Assembly: GCA_022496205.1 (NCBI GenBank)
Contig: WTXD01000012.1
Span: 62,001-126,000, forward strand
DNA from: Gloeopeniophorella convolvens
Taxonomy: Eukaryota; Basidiomycota; Agaricomycetes; Russulales
Direction: 5' to 3'
DNA length: 64,000 nucleotides
This document shows positions 23,160 to 35,053 of this stretch, one piece after another; position 1 is the stretch's first letter, and each line of letters starts with the position of its first letter. The notes under the pieces are model-generated. The model was not told the DNA's origin. It worked only from the letters and a program-made list of their open reading frames with translations, and did no database searches. The translations under genes were made by a program, and so were the position numbers.

Positions 23160-24962
23160 TGGTCATGGCGCTGCCAAGGTTATTTCGCCTATACCCTGCC
23201 CACCCAGGTTCTTCACTGGTCACAACATGAGTATATTCGTTAACATATGCATTTGTGCCGTACATCTCTCTGTACTTGAATATGTATGCCCCTTCGCCCC
23301 GTTGTAGGATCCACGCGTAGAATGTCTCTCAGAACTGCGTTCCTGCATAGACTCATGTATTTACTAGCGTCCCATTCCCTGCCCCTAATGATATATTACG
23401 TAGCATGTTTTGCGATGCCCGACGTGCCATGGGCTTGTAATTCGTTTATGGACGATCGAAAGTCTCAGGGAGTGCGAACGCTGCGTCCAGATTTTGGCGC
23501 GATTCGAGCTAGCCCGAGCTTCATCGGGAGAGCCATTCATTCAGGTAGCGTCCCCAGTTGCTTGCAACCACGTGAAGACGATCCCTTCATGCATATGTTA
23601 CCAAGGGAAGGGAAAGGTGGTGTACCGATGGCAGTCTTCATACCGGTATGCATCTCATATTGGCTAAAACGACACCCAAGACAGAGGGACGATAGGACTC
23701 ATTTGAAAAGTGCGGCGCAACACGGCGTAGAGAGGCCTCAAGACTCCTTAGGAATCAGCATACATCCGCGTTAGTGGGGTCCGGCTCTGGATTCTACGTA
23801 CACCGGTCACTACATACCAGTGGCACATCGTGATGCAGATCAGCGAACCCAGTGGCCCTGCAGGTGGGTATCACCAGACCATATCACAGCCTTACTATCG
23901 CTTCTCATACTTATCATCCGCTCCTGGTCTTCTGCAACCCCTCCCTGCCTGGACACCGAGCCGGAAAATTAGAATGGAAGGATGATCGTCTTTTTGCCCA
24001 ACCTGGGCGTCCCGGCCCCTACGCTTGTCCCTACTACTATCAAGTGGGCGGCCACATGAGCAGGCACGGGTCGGTATTAACACCGGCAGGGAGTCTCGAG
24101 GTGTAACGTATGATACGAGTTCGTGTAGTGATCCTGCGTGTGTCCATATCAGTATGAGAAACTAGTCGCAGAAAGGATGCGGGAGTCAGCAATACCGGCG
24201 ACCGGTGATCCAGTGGTATTAGTTGCGCCCTATACTCGGTAGAAATTTTATGGTCAAGTAATCGTTCCACCTTCGTTGACCTAGAATTGGTGCCTGTCTA
24301 AGATTTGGAGGTGCTTCGAAAGGCGTGGTCGTAGCTCGGGCCTTGCTTGTATGCTACTGCCTAGCGCCCACGGGAGGCGGTACCGCCGGAGGTCCTCGAG
24401 AGGCCGGAATTAGTTCAATAGCTCCTCCACACCGGGTTGAAGTACAATGCAACTGCGGGGAAGCCAACATAACGACACCAAGCCCCTCGGTGGTCGGACA
24501 AAACGCATCAGATCGTCCGAGTCGGGGGTTGCCCAAGACGACCGCTATGCCCGAATCGGATCGCAGTCAGCGATCACCACACGCCAATTAAGCCAGACTG
24601 TTTGAGTGTTTCCAAAATAAGTGGCCGGAATGAGAGATGATGTTGCTCAGCTCTGCCCTGAAGCTTGAAAATGACAGCATTGAAGCAACTTGAAAACGAT
24701 GAGAGGCCTCTGACGGGATCGAGGCTCGTCAACGACTACAAAGCTGTCATGTGACCGGTGGCCGACTTCGCGCATGCCACGTGAGCGTCACGTGAAAATC
24801 AAACACGGTCACGTGCAGCCACCCGAACACGCCTGCCAGTTGGTCCACGGTCTCGGACACGAGCGCTGCACGGCGTCTGCAGCCATCCATCTTCACAAGC
24901 ACTCCGGTCAGGGGTGAAGACCAGCAGCATCCGGATTATACCCCTTTGGCGACCTCCTCACC
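23160..24962. other. Intergenic region, promoter of the NIMA kinase at its end
   Basis: About 1.8 kb. Frames near 23286-23774 are unrecognised and probably not coding. The last 200 bp contain three CACGTG boxes, described separately. Confidence 0.4.
24778..24815. promoter_or_regulatory. Cluster of three CACGTG E-boxes upstream of NIMA kinase
   Basis: CACGTG occurs at 24778-24783, 24789-24794 (within TCACGTGA) and 24810-24815, all within 38 bp and about 150 bp before the kinase ATG. Such palindromes are targets of bHLH factors (Cbf1, Pho4 or sterol-regulated types in fungi). Which factor acts here is unknown. Confidence 0.45.
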
Positions 24963-27788
24963 ATGTCCAGTCCATCCTCGTTCTTGGACCAGTACGATGC
25001 ACTCGACGTTATTGGGAATGGGTCGTTTGGAATCATCCGAAAAGTCAGACGGAAACACGACAGCGTCGTGAGTAGTCCTATGATACACCTCTCAAGCGCA
25101 CTAATGTTGTGCCGTAGATTCTTGCCCGGAAGGAGATAGACTTCGAGCGCATGAACGAGCGCGATCGTAAACAGGTCGTCGCGGAAGTGTTCGTTATAGC
25201 CTGCCCGTTGAGCCAGACGTTCGCACTGACACTCCACTAGCAACATCCTCAAGGACCTCGACCATGATCACATTGTCCGGTATCATGACCGATATGTCGA
25301 CCGCGACGCGGGGATGCTATACATCCTCATGGAATATTGCGGAGGCGGTGACCTGTCTTCCGTCATAAAGCAAGCACAGAAACAAACCCGCTTCATACCG
25401 GAAGAGACCGTTTGGCATTATTTTATGCAGATTCTTCTTGCGTTGCACTATTGTCATCACCCAAATGGCAACTCCCGGTCAGGAGGCTCGGGTGCCGAAG
25501 GAGATAGCAAAGAGCGGCGTGCGCCAATCCTGCACCGAGACATAAAGCCAGATAACGGTGCGTGGGAGCACCCGGACGTTTTGACGCCGCTGATTGTCTC
25601 GCAGTATTCCTCGACGAAACCAACTCAGTAAAGTTGGGAGATTTCGGTTTATCCAAGGTACTCACGCAAGCGAGCCTTGCGAGTACCTATGTCGGCGTCT
25701 GTGGTCTTCCTTTCATTGCCGAAGCCATGCTGACAGACAGGTGTCCTTCAGACGCCATATTACATGTCGCCCGAACTCATGCAAGAGAAGGCCTACGATT
25801 CAAAATCGGATATCTGGTCACTAGGATGCCTTGTGTATGAGCTGTGTGCGCACAAGCCACCTTTTCATGAAGCCAAAACACACTCAGAGTTGAGCATGGC
25901 CATCCGGTAGGCGCCTCCATGAATGTCCTTGTATCCTGGGAACTAATCGTGAAATCAGAAACGGTCGGATCCCACCGTTACCACGCGGATACAGTCAAGC
26001 TCTTTCCAGTGTTATCAAGGCAATGCTCAACCTGAACGTAAGGTGTTCCCATGATATTTTTATCCGTCCCCGGTATAACAGACAAGGACAGCCCTCCATG
26101 CGACCGTCTGCGGCACAGCTTTTGCAACACGAGCGACTAGAATTTGCCTACAAGGTCTTCGAAACACAGAAGCAGTATGTATCAAGTGGCTGGATCGAGA
26201 ATGTTTGCTGATGATTTGCAGGTTGGACAATGTGAAGTTCCATAAGGCAGCAATCCTTGACCGTGAACGAGAGCTCGCTACACGGGAGGCCGCGGTCACC
26301 GCCCAAGAAGCAGTACACAATGCAGTTGTCTCGCAAAAGGATGGCCAGATCGCGACTCTTCAAGCACAACTCGCCGACCTAACCTCATCGATTGCAGTTC
26401 AAGTCCACCAGGCGGTCGTAAAGCGAGAAGAGGAGCTTCGCGAGGCGGTGCTCGAGTACGAAAAGATAGTCGGTGAGCGCATGCAACAGCGCGAGCAGGA
26501 GATTATGGATGCCGTGAGTGCGCGCGAGGCTGAGGTATTTGCCGCATGGCAAAGACATGAAGTTGCGGTTCGCGAAGTGTGTGAGGCGGAGCTCGAGGGG
26601 CGATGGCGCGTGGAGTGGGAGAAACTTCAGCTGTTGAAGGACGAGATCGAAGCGAAGGCACGCGCTGTTGAGGAGGCTCAGCGAAAAGGTGCGTTCCGTT
26701 CACCTCCGTTCGGCGGGGTTCTGACGCCTAGCGCAGGACCCAGGAGAGAAAAGACGCCGCTGGAAGAAGTCAAGAACATCCTTGCGCCTCTCGCACAGCT
26801 GGCCAAAGACCCTCAGAGTACCCCTCGCCCTCATCTATCTTCCCCGACGCGCCCTGCGCGACGTCCCTTCGAGACACCGGTTGCTCGCCCCGCAGTCCCA
26901 GTATTCCATCAGGCCGTGGCGTCCGCTATGAAAGGTGTCATCCTTACTGCGACGGGCGAGCCCCTTGCCACGCCGGCGCCAAACGAACTCACCAAGATTC
27001 TCATCGACACGCCCAAAGCATGTGGAGATCTCGGCTTCGCGAAGATTTTCGACTTCGACAAGCTGGACGAGGAGGAGAGTGGAGAGGAAAGTGCTGGCGA
27101 GAGGAGCTCTACGCCGAAGTCACCCTCCAGACGCAAGTCTGCCACTGCCGCCCAGGTCCAAACTCAGACTTCTGTGCCTGCGACATCATCGACACGCGCA
27201 ACATCCGCACCCAAGTCGCCGTCGAAGCGCGTGCCTGTCGCCGGTGCGGCGCGATCTGTCGCCGCGGCTGCGCCTGTCCCTACTCGGGCTGCCCCGGGAC
27301 CACCCACGGGCCGCCTACGACGTCCCTCCGTGTCATCCCGAACGCTCACGCACCCGGGCCGTGCTAAGGCGGCCGCCACATCTTCCGCATCCGAGGCGGA
27401 CGACGCGGCTTCATGCTCCTCCGCGTCTTCGTCCTCGTCCGGATCCTCGGCCGCCACTGCCACCGCCACTGCCACCGTCACTGCCACAGGTGTGGACCCC
27501 GGACGCCCCTCGGGTGTCCCTGCACCGGCACCGGTGTACGACATGCGCGACGAGGAGAACCTCCCGAGTCCATTCCTACGGCGCATCGAGCGCGAGAAGG
27601 GTGGGGTTGCTGTGCCCGCCCGCACGAAGCGTCCGAGCGGAGCAAACCTGCTGCGGGCGGCTGCGGCTGCGAACAACGCGAAGGCTGCGGCAGCTGCGGG
27701 GTCGAGCGCGAGGAGTGCGGGCACCGCGGCGCGATCGTCTGTGCGGCGCGCGGGTGAGGAGGCACGGAAGGCGTTATTGCGGACGTGA
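24963..27788 (+). CDS. nimA: NIMA-family mitotic Ser/Thr kinase
   Basis: Eight exons (24963-25067, 25118-25188, 25241-25557, 25605-25696, 25752-25906, 25959-26037, 26092-26174, 26222-27788) give 822 residues. The kinase domain is complete at residues about 10-310: GNGSFG, the Lys of [31 protein letters not shown] and [14 protein letters not shown] Gly/Ser/charged insert sits just before HRD (after HYCHHPNG). A long coiled coil follows (about 315-460: [20 protein letters not shown] and on), then a disordered Ser/Pro/Ala tail with possible degradation motif [10 protein letters not shown]. This matches NIMA/Nek2 kinases, which promote mitotic entry, nuclear pore opening and spindle work. An Ala-Thr run near residue 685-695 comes from a short GCCACT/GCCACC repeat. 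Start chosen at [18 protein letters not shown], directly ahead of the domain. Confidence 0.95.
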
Positions 27789-30292
27789 CCACCTACTTTC
27801 TTTTGCTTTCACTTTGGAACGCTCTTGTGCTGGTTGGACGTCGCGCCATATCGTCACTTGGATACTAGTATGCTACACTTTCAATTGGATTTTTACACAC
27901 TGTGCATTATGTATATTATTTACACGCATTGTCCTGACATACCATTCATGCATGGATCCGCCTTGTCCATAGCCTCGGTGGGTGTCAGTGAGAAGCACGT
28001 GGCGGTCCGTGCATTGGTATCCCAGTACCTTTCTCACTACGCGTGTTGTAACCGCAGTGCCCGCATAGGACTACGCAGGGTGCATGCGCTTGGGGATGTG
28101 GCTGCCTTCGGCCAGCGCGAGGTTGTGCAAGGTTATGTCCATCGTCAAGATGTATCATATTGGACCCAATACAGGTGTCAGTGTAAATACGGGCGCAATC
28201 GCTTCGTCTTCGTACTCCGCTCGGAGAAACGATTCTGCACATGCAACTATGGCGGGTGGTGCTAGCGCCTCGTTGCAAACATCCGCAGGCTCAGATACTG
28301 CTCAGACCCGCACGTTGCATCCGGTGGTGCATCAAATCCAAATGAACGGCACTCACCAGTGCTAGCTGCAGTTGAGTGTTGCAGCAAGCTGACCTCATTC
28401 CGCGCACTGCATTGTTAAGAACGGATCTATTCACTGGTCTGGGGGTCATAAGAGTGAGGTAGGTCTTTCGAGAGGGAAGCATTTAGGCCTCCTTTGTTTT
28501 CTCTCTCGAATGGACGCCTACAATGACGACTTGTGATACTGCGGCCCGGGAAAGCCGACAACACGCCTGCGCTGTCATCGCAGTTGGATATATCGTGAGA
28601 CGGACTTATGCGCATCTACACGAGGCGCCCAATGCATTAGACCAAAAAGCGCATACAATGGATGGACCACATAGATACCCGTCAATTTGCTTTGAGTGCG
28701 AACAAGCGAGGGGTACTCCAAGCGACAGAGGCTGAGATGGTTGGGGAACGTGGCCGGCCAGCATATTCAAACGTCCTTTCATCGCGCGTTCTAACGTCCG
28801 CGGTGGGGGGGGGGGGGGGCGCGAAAAAGCGAGCAAAGAAGTTTCTCTCGTCGAACACGAGGGCAACTCGTGGGCGTTCGGGGAGATGGGACCGTGTGGT
28901 CGCCCTCGTACGATGTGGCTGTCGGATAGTCTACATCAACTTAAGGGGGTTTGGGTGGGGTACAATTGGTTTCCCGTTTCGGACGAGCCATGTGCCACAT
29001 TCGAAGGGTTGTGTCATTCCTAGTAGCATAATACAGTCACATGACCGGACGCGCCCCCAAGACGCGTCCATTTCCTTTGTCCCAATAATCAGTAAACTCT
29101 GCTCCTTCCATGGGCTCCCTAGTCTTAGTTTCCATTCAGAGGAGAACCAGGGCTATTTTAGTCAATTATCTGTCTACTTGGCGGCCAGATGGGCCATGCG
29201 AGGCAGGTCAACGCTACGGAACCCACGCAAGAAATATGTCAAGACGAACGAGAACAACGAGAACATGGTTTATATATTGACCAGATCAGACCTTTAGGAT
29301 GTCCCTTTGGTGTAGTGGTTTTGTCCAATGGTTGCACATTCGTGAGTATTATGCAGGTTCGAACCCGGATGGGGTGTCTTTTTTATTTGCATTGAGCGAG
29401 TGCTCAGCACATGCCACCCTCATCGTGTCATTGCCGTGATGAGTAGCCGGATATATCACACATTTCTGATTACACGCTACTTCAAAACAATAAGAGACGA
29501 GGCAACGCGATAATCTAAATGAGGAAGGTGTGTGTACCCCCTCAAACCCCTTAAGTTGATGCAGACCTTATCCATCGCGGAACGACTGTCTTCCGCGATC
29601 GGCATAAGGTCGGCAACGGAGACTAGCTGTCGGAGCAGAATTTGGGGGGTATGGATCCAAGTAGGCGCAAGCGGATGGCTGCTTGGCCGAGATTTCCAGG
29701 TACGAGACGGGGCGCTGCCAGTGTTATACGACCGAAGTCAATATGAATGGAGACATCCATGCCATGATTTCGCTTGGAAACCGGGTCCAGATTGATTAGA
29801 TAACTGGCTGATTACAAGGACCCACAAGCGACTGCAAAGGCGTAAGATGTGAATTCTGTGCAGTGAGAGGTCGGAAAAACAGCCAGACGGACGAGTATGT
29901 GATGCCTGCACTTGAGAATGCACCAGTGGGTGCCATCGAAAGGCACAGAGTCCAGGAAACGCGCCTGAGAGGGTTTGATCGGACACGTTTGGCCGCGGGA
30001 AAGGGAGACACGAGCGAGCCAGAGGGATGGTGAGCCTATTGTCCTCAAGAAGGTGTTGGGATTGCTGCCGGGCGGCGGGGCCTTCCTCTTCGGGTAGCGT
30101 CCTCTTTTACCGATACCTCCAGTTCATGGAAAGTGTTTAACTACCCTTCGTTGCGCACTACGTCGATACCCGCGAACTCCAAGATCAACAGTGACCGCAG
30201 GCGTTGTAGGCTGCCAGACGCGTTCAAAGCGATTGTGTGGTCGTGGTAGCGAACAAGCGCGGCGGACCTAAAGCCGCAAGGCGCCGTACAGA
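27789..30292. other. Intergenic region with a poly-G run and a tRNA-like unit
   Basis: About 2.5 kb. A run of about 16 G lies near 28804-28820. A Pol III-type unit at 29298-29384 is listed separately. Other frames are short and overlapping; I see no protein gene. Confidence 0.4.
29298..29378 (+). tRNA. tRNA-like Pol III unit (tRNA pseudogene or SINE head)
   Basis: The sequence contains a perfect A box (TGGTGTAGTGG) and a perfect B box (GGTTCGAACCC) at tRNA spacing. A 7-bp acceptor-like stem pairs GATGTCC (29298-29304) with GGGTGTC (29372-29378) allowing G-U pairs, a TTGG/CCAA D-like stem is present, and a run of six T follows at 29379-29384 as a Pol III terminator. The anticodon arm does not fold cleanly and the T stem has mismatches, so no anticodon can be assigned. 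It could be a decayed tRNA, a tRNA with a small intron, or the head of a SINE. Confidence 0.45.
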
Positions 30293-32042
30293 ATGAGTTC
30301 ACTCTTCATCACCATCCCATCGACTACGACACTTCCTCTCAACCCTTCTCCCTCTCCTGCTCCTACCTGTTCAACCCTCGTGCCGGCTGCCTTGACTATC
30401 ATATCCCATAACACAATGTCAAGTGCCAGCACCAGCGCCACACCCGCTCGAGTCAAGCTAGGCACTCAACCACCTAGGCCACCCAACGCCTGGATTCTCT
30501 ACCGCTCAGAGAAGCTCCAACAACTCCCTCCTCCTCTTCCGGGAAAGCCCAAGCTGACTCAGGCCGAAGTATCAAAGATCATCTCCGCGCAGTGGAAGGC
30601 GGAAAAGGAAGATGTCCGCGCCACTTACGAAAAACGCGCCGAGATGTTCAAGGCAGAACACGCTCGAATGTACCCCAACTACCGCTTCGCTCCTATGAAA
30701 AAGGCTGAGAAGGAACGGATTCGCGAGGAGAAGCGACAGGCTCGAGACAAGGATCGCACTGAACGCAGAAAGGCAGGCCGCGCGAGGCCTTATCCCGCCC
30801 CTTCGACCGCGTCACCTTCAACAACATCTCCAGTCCCTCTCACAGCACCCTTTTTCAAGCACGAGGACGCGTCGCCACCCATCTCGAATGCGTCTTCTCC
30901 CTCTCTCGGCACACCATCCTCTACACCCGTATCGGATGCCACCGCGCTCTCTGGATCCGCGTCGCCCGCCGCGTCTTCGAACCTGCAACTCCCTTCCCCA
31001 GACTCAGATAAGGGATCGTCGCGTTCATCTCCCAATCCTGGCGACACAGTGTCCATATCAGTGCCATTGCCCGCTATTCCGGCCCGTCTTCTGCCTACTC
31101 CGCCGCAATACATTCCTCCTGAGGGCTGGCGGCCGTCCCGCTCGTCTTCTCCTTTGATATCCCTCAGCCCTCTTCACGAATCTCCCGATACCGAATGGCC
31201 ACAGAGTGGTCTGCCGGCGCTTCAGATTCCATACAGTGCTCTTTCGTCATCGCAACCCGTCGCCGAGGCACGTCTGTTCCCTAGTGTGCCTTGCGACATG
31301 ATTGATAACGGATTTGCAGGACCTCGAATTTGACCTAGCTCTTATGGACTATGAACGATGGCAGAACATAGGAGACGATTCACTACTGCCCCCGTACGAA
31401 AACGGCGTCTTGTTATCAAGCTTTCCAAACCATGATCTCACGGCCCCCCCACCCCCTAGCATTTACCTGGACGTTGGTCAGTACCCGTTGGGTACGTTTG
31501 AACCGAGCACCTCTAGCGATGCATCCTGCGGAACTAGCGGGGACACTGGCGGCATGAATTTTACGGCTGAGCAGCTCATCGCATTTGTAAATGCGTTCGG
31601 CCAGCCACAGGTGCAGCAAGAACCTGTTCCATATCTAGATGCGGCGGTTGATGCGTCTGCGCAAAGCTTCAATTTTGAAGAGTATTTGCAAGACCCCGGA
31701 GGCTCGTTCACGGGTTTTGGCTATTCTCAGGACGCGACCAGTGCTTCGTCTACCGCACAGGCCCAAGCAGCTTCGCACGCCCCGTCGCCCGCTCCCTCGT
31801 TGCAGCTTCCGGCCGCCACCCCTACACCATCATTCTACCCTGCGTCGCCTTCGCCTGCCTCTTCAGCGTCGGTGCCTTCACCTATCGCTCATGAGCCCTA
31901 TGTACCTCCGCGTGGCGCTGCGAATGTTAGTGCCCGTCGCGTGGCTGGAACGTGGAAAATTCCGATGGCTGTCTCTCAGGCTCCGTCGCCGGCGGCAAGT
32001 CATCCTGGCGTCCCAACTTCGCGCAAGCGCGCAAGAGCATGA
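30293..32042 (+). CDS. HMG-box transcription factor (MATA-HMG type)
   Basis: The HMG box lies at about residues 60-140 of the long model: PPRPPNAWILYRSEKLQQL, then KLTQAEVSKIISAQWKAEKE and YPNYRFAPMKKAEKER. This is the MATA/mating-type class of sequence-specific HMG proteins, which in basidiomycetes includes regulators of mating and fruiting. The flanks are Ser/Pro/Ala-rich, and the C-terminal half carries acidic and Gln/Ala/Pro segments typical of activation regions. The ORF begins at 30293; an internal ATG at 30416 (MSSASTSATPARVKLG) is an equally good start. Two frames are joined by an intron ending at 31319; the donor is uncertain (31286 gives only 34 nt, 31259 gives 61 nt). With the first, the product is 571 residues. 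It is not next to any homeodomain or pheromone gene here, so it need not be a mating-type locus. Confidence 0.85.
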
Positions 32043-32784
32043 GATTCCCCACGGTCCTTCCTCCTCTTGTCCTGCCTTTTCCCATCATCCACCAGCCGCA
32101 TCCACCTCCGCATCACATTCGAGCCACAAGAACATCGTCTCACGCATCACGCATCATGTATATTGTCGCATCATCTGCTTTCGTCGTTATCTCGCTATCG
32201 TATGCTCTGCCACCCATCTGCATCTCCAATTGTTATCCCTGGACCCTTGAGTTGGGTCTTAGTTGGGTGTCGGGGCACTGTCTTATATTTGCTTCTGTTT
32301 GTTTGTTTGTTTATAGCCCCAGCCTGTCTGCCTTTGTATATTTACGCAGATATCTTACATTCCGTCTACCAAGTTCATCCAGCGCAACTACACCCTTTTG
32401 GACTCACGTCTCTTGTCTCCCGCATTCCCTGGTCCACGTGCTCGTTCTTCGATTATCTTATCCGTTATGAACGTCCCATTCTATTAGTTTCCTCATCCTA
32501 TCTGCCCCAGCACAGAATGAAAAATGAGTTCGTTGGGTTGCCTGTGCGTGAATTGGGTTCGAATTACAAATGAACCGGACGTGATGCGTCGTGCTAAGTT
32601 GCCCTAGAGTATGATACAAGGAAACTGCTGCCCTGTCAAGAGAACAAAGTGGACCACACAAACGATTGTCCGTTGCGACGAGTCCGCCGGATTAACACAT
32701 GCAGCACCCAGCAACGTGAATTGGCAACTAATTAGTCGGACATCGAGTATACAACGTAACGCTGTCCGGGTGTCCCTCCTTGTT
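32043..32784. other. Convergent intergenic region
   Basis: Lies between the 3' ends of the HMG gene and the F-box remnant. CT-rich sequence with a GTTTGTTTGTTTG run near 32300; no gene seen. Confidence 0.4.
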
Positions 32785-34525
32785 CTACCACGCGCTACCC
32801 GTTGGTCCGGAACTGAGCATAGAATTCTGCCGGAGCACAGAGGATGGGCCACTCACTTCAACTCGGACTACGTGATTAACACCCACGCACACGTCCTGCG
32901 CAGGCCCCGGCTGCTTTACTTGAGTTTCGCGGAAAGGCAATGCAGAAACGACACTCTTCACGAAGATGCCGTCAAACTCCATTGTGTTCTGTTCAACGAC
33001 CTTCCCGCCTCCGCCTGCCCGGCGGATGCGATGCGGGTTGAAGTCCACCCATAGCCGCGGGCTAAAATAACGCATGCACATCAGTTCGCCCGAGATGGGA
33101 TTCCCGTATGTGACTCTGTAATCTCCGCTCCACATGGGTATCGCACGTATGTGACAGTGTCTTATGCCCCACTCGTCCCATGTCAGCCTAGACAGGCTGG
33201 GACGTCCTGCGCCCGTCGATAGGCCTAGCAGAGCACGGCGATGAATCACGAAACTAACGGGCTGAGTGTAGGACATCGAGGGCGGCGTTGTACCGGGATC
33301 GCGCTGATACGAGATGTTGATACAGATGATCGATTGGGCAGGATCGTAGTGGAAGAGGCCGCGAGACGCGCGTCGTAGCCTTGCGCTATCAAGAGCGGGT
33401 GGGTCGGCGATAAATTGAGTGCTCATGCTGTGCGACGTTCCGTAGGGCCGGAGCTCCACCGTATCATGAACGGGCGGAAGCTCGAGTACGCGGAGGGTTT
33501 TCAGTGTCGAAGAAGTGGTATCCAGTTTGCAGAGCTCGAGTGCGTTCTCCGGTGCCTCCCTCACGAGCGCGACGATGTCGGGGGAGACCACAATCAGGCA
33601 AGGAGCGTAACCCATCTTGTGCTTTCCGGTTTCCCGCAACTGGAGAGACTGGCGTGAAGATGGGGACTCAGATCAAGGATGCTGGTCAATACGTACGACT
33701 TTCACACTCCCGCTTCTCCAATGGACGAGGGAGATTCGTTCTACATATCCATCTGAGTGATGACCCATGATGATGGCGAGGATGTGATCGCCAAAAATCT
33801 GGATCTGAGCTTTGGCATGTGGGTTGGCTCCCAGCATACGGATTATCGGTATAGCTGCAAGTGGGTGGGGACCTCCATGACTGAAGTCGACCAAGTGCAA
33901 CGCCAGCGCGGCCGGTCCACGACTTGGTGAATCTCTAAGAATAGATGAGTGAAGGCATAACCCTTAGGGTCCTCGGAGAGGCCATACCTCGAGATAACAG
34001 CAGTGAGATTGGACTGCTCGATTGCGAAAGCAATAGACATGCAAATTGGTTGTGCGTGTCCCGGGGGTAGATCAAATAATCTTACGCTACATATACCCTC
34101 TTGTTGCATTGAAGATGAGTGGAGGTTCAAATAGTGATAAGAGCAATAACGCTGCGGGATTGACAGAGAAAACAATTCAACGAAAAACCCGTCTACAATG
34201 AACCAGTCCGTGCTTGAAACGAGTCGGTTATTGTGTTCGAAGTGCAGCTGTGCCAAAGGTTCGCCAGGCGTGTTCAAATTGACCAGTTGACCTCCCAGCG
34301 GCGGAGAGCCTTCAACGGGAGTTGATATGAAGTCCCTCAGGAGGAGGAGTATCAACCAGTCCGTTCTCCCTGATAAGGGTGCAGTATTGTCGTAGCTGAA
34401 TGTCATCGTCAAGCCAAAGGCGGAAGCTGTTGCAGGTCGCCTTGCAAGCAAGGATATCCACAACTGGGAGATAAGAGAGGATCTGGGACAAAATCTCAAG
34501 GGAAGAGAAAGTAAAATTGTGACAT
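32785..34525 (-). pseudogene. F-box family protein, probably broken
   Basis: A minus-strand reading starts with an F-box near 34490: SSLEILSQILSYLPVVDILA, CKATCNSFRLW. Next come segments typical of basidiomycete F-box proteins with a beta-propeller-like body: LFDLPPGHAQPICMSIAFAI, LVDFSHGGPHPLAAIPIIRM, then (after an intron about 33638-33690) LRETGKHKMGYAPCLIVVSP and a C-terminal part to 32785. No in-frame ATG precedes the F-box before a stop. The frame also needs shifts near 34320 and near 33920 that no plausible intron provides. The remaining C-terminal exon is open for over 280 codons. I infer a pseudogene or a gene hit by small assembly errors. Such proteins are presumed SCF substrate adaptors; this family is large and variable in Agaricomycetes. 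Confidence 0.6.
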
Positions 34526-35053
34526 TGGATTTAGAAAGAATCGAGCGATGGGTCGGGACGAGAGCGACTCAGACCCGTTATCATCGCTCGGCCCGATTAC
34601 GCAAGTACGGGCCGCACGCGCACGTGTCGTGTGCGAAACGGGTTTAGATACTAATCATCCAGCCCATACTTACCTTCACAATGGGGAAGACACCCTAGCA
34701 TCACACAACAAGCACATAAAGAAAAGCGAGACTGCGCTCGAATCCATTCGAGACTACACAGCGTACGGGTACGACAACCTGCGCACTAGCGCGGATAAGA
34801 GAAACGAGAACCGGGGCCAGGGGCCAGCGAGAACAAGTAGACGACGAGGGAGGGAAACGCGCAGTGCGCTGCCGCCTGGACAGCGTGCGCAGAAGTGGGG
34901 GTTCGAGAACGGGGCGGCCGGGGCCCCGCGCGCGCCGTCCAGGCGCGCCGATCTACACGTGTATCGTGTATTAACAGATAAAGAGAGGAATAAAAAAGAA
35001 AGACGGGGCAAGGGGCAGCGGCAGCGGCCCCCCGCGCGCAGTGCGTTATTGGA
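34526..35053. other. Intergenic region
   Basis: About 530 bases between the F-box remnant (5' side) and the 3' end of the glycopeptide gene, both on the minus strand. Open frames here look accidental. Confidence 0.4.

Noticed and set aside
31286..31319. A 34-nt intron in the HMG gene as certain
   Set aside because: It fits the frame, but 34 nt is very short; a 61-nt alternative from 31259 also fits, so I left the donor open.
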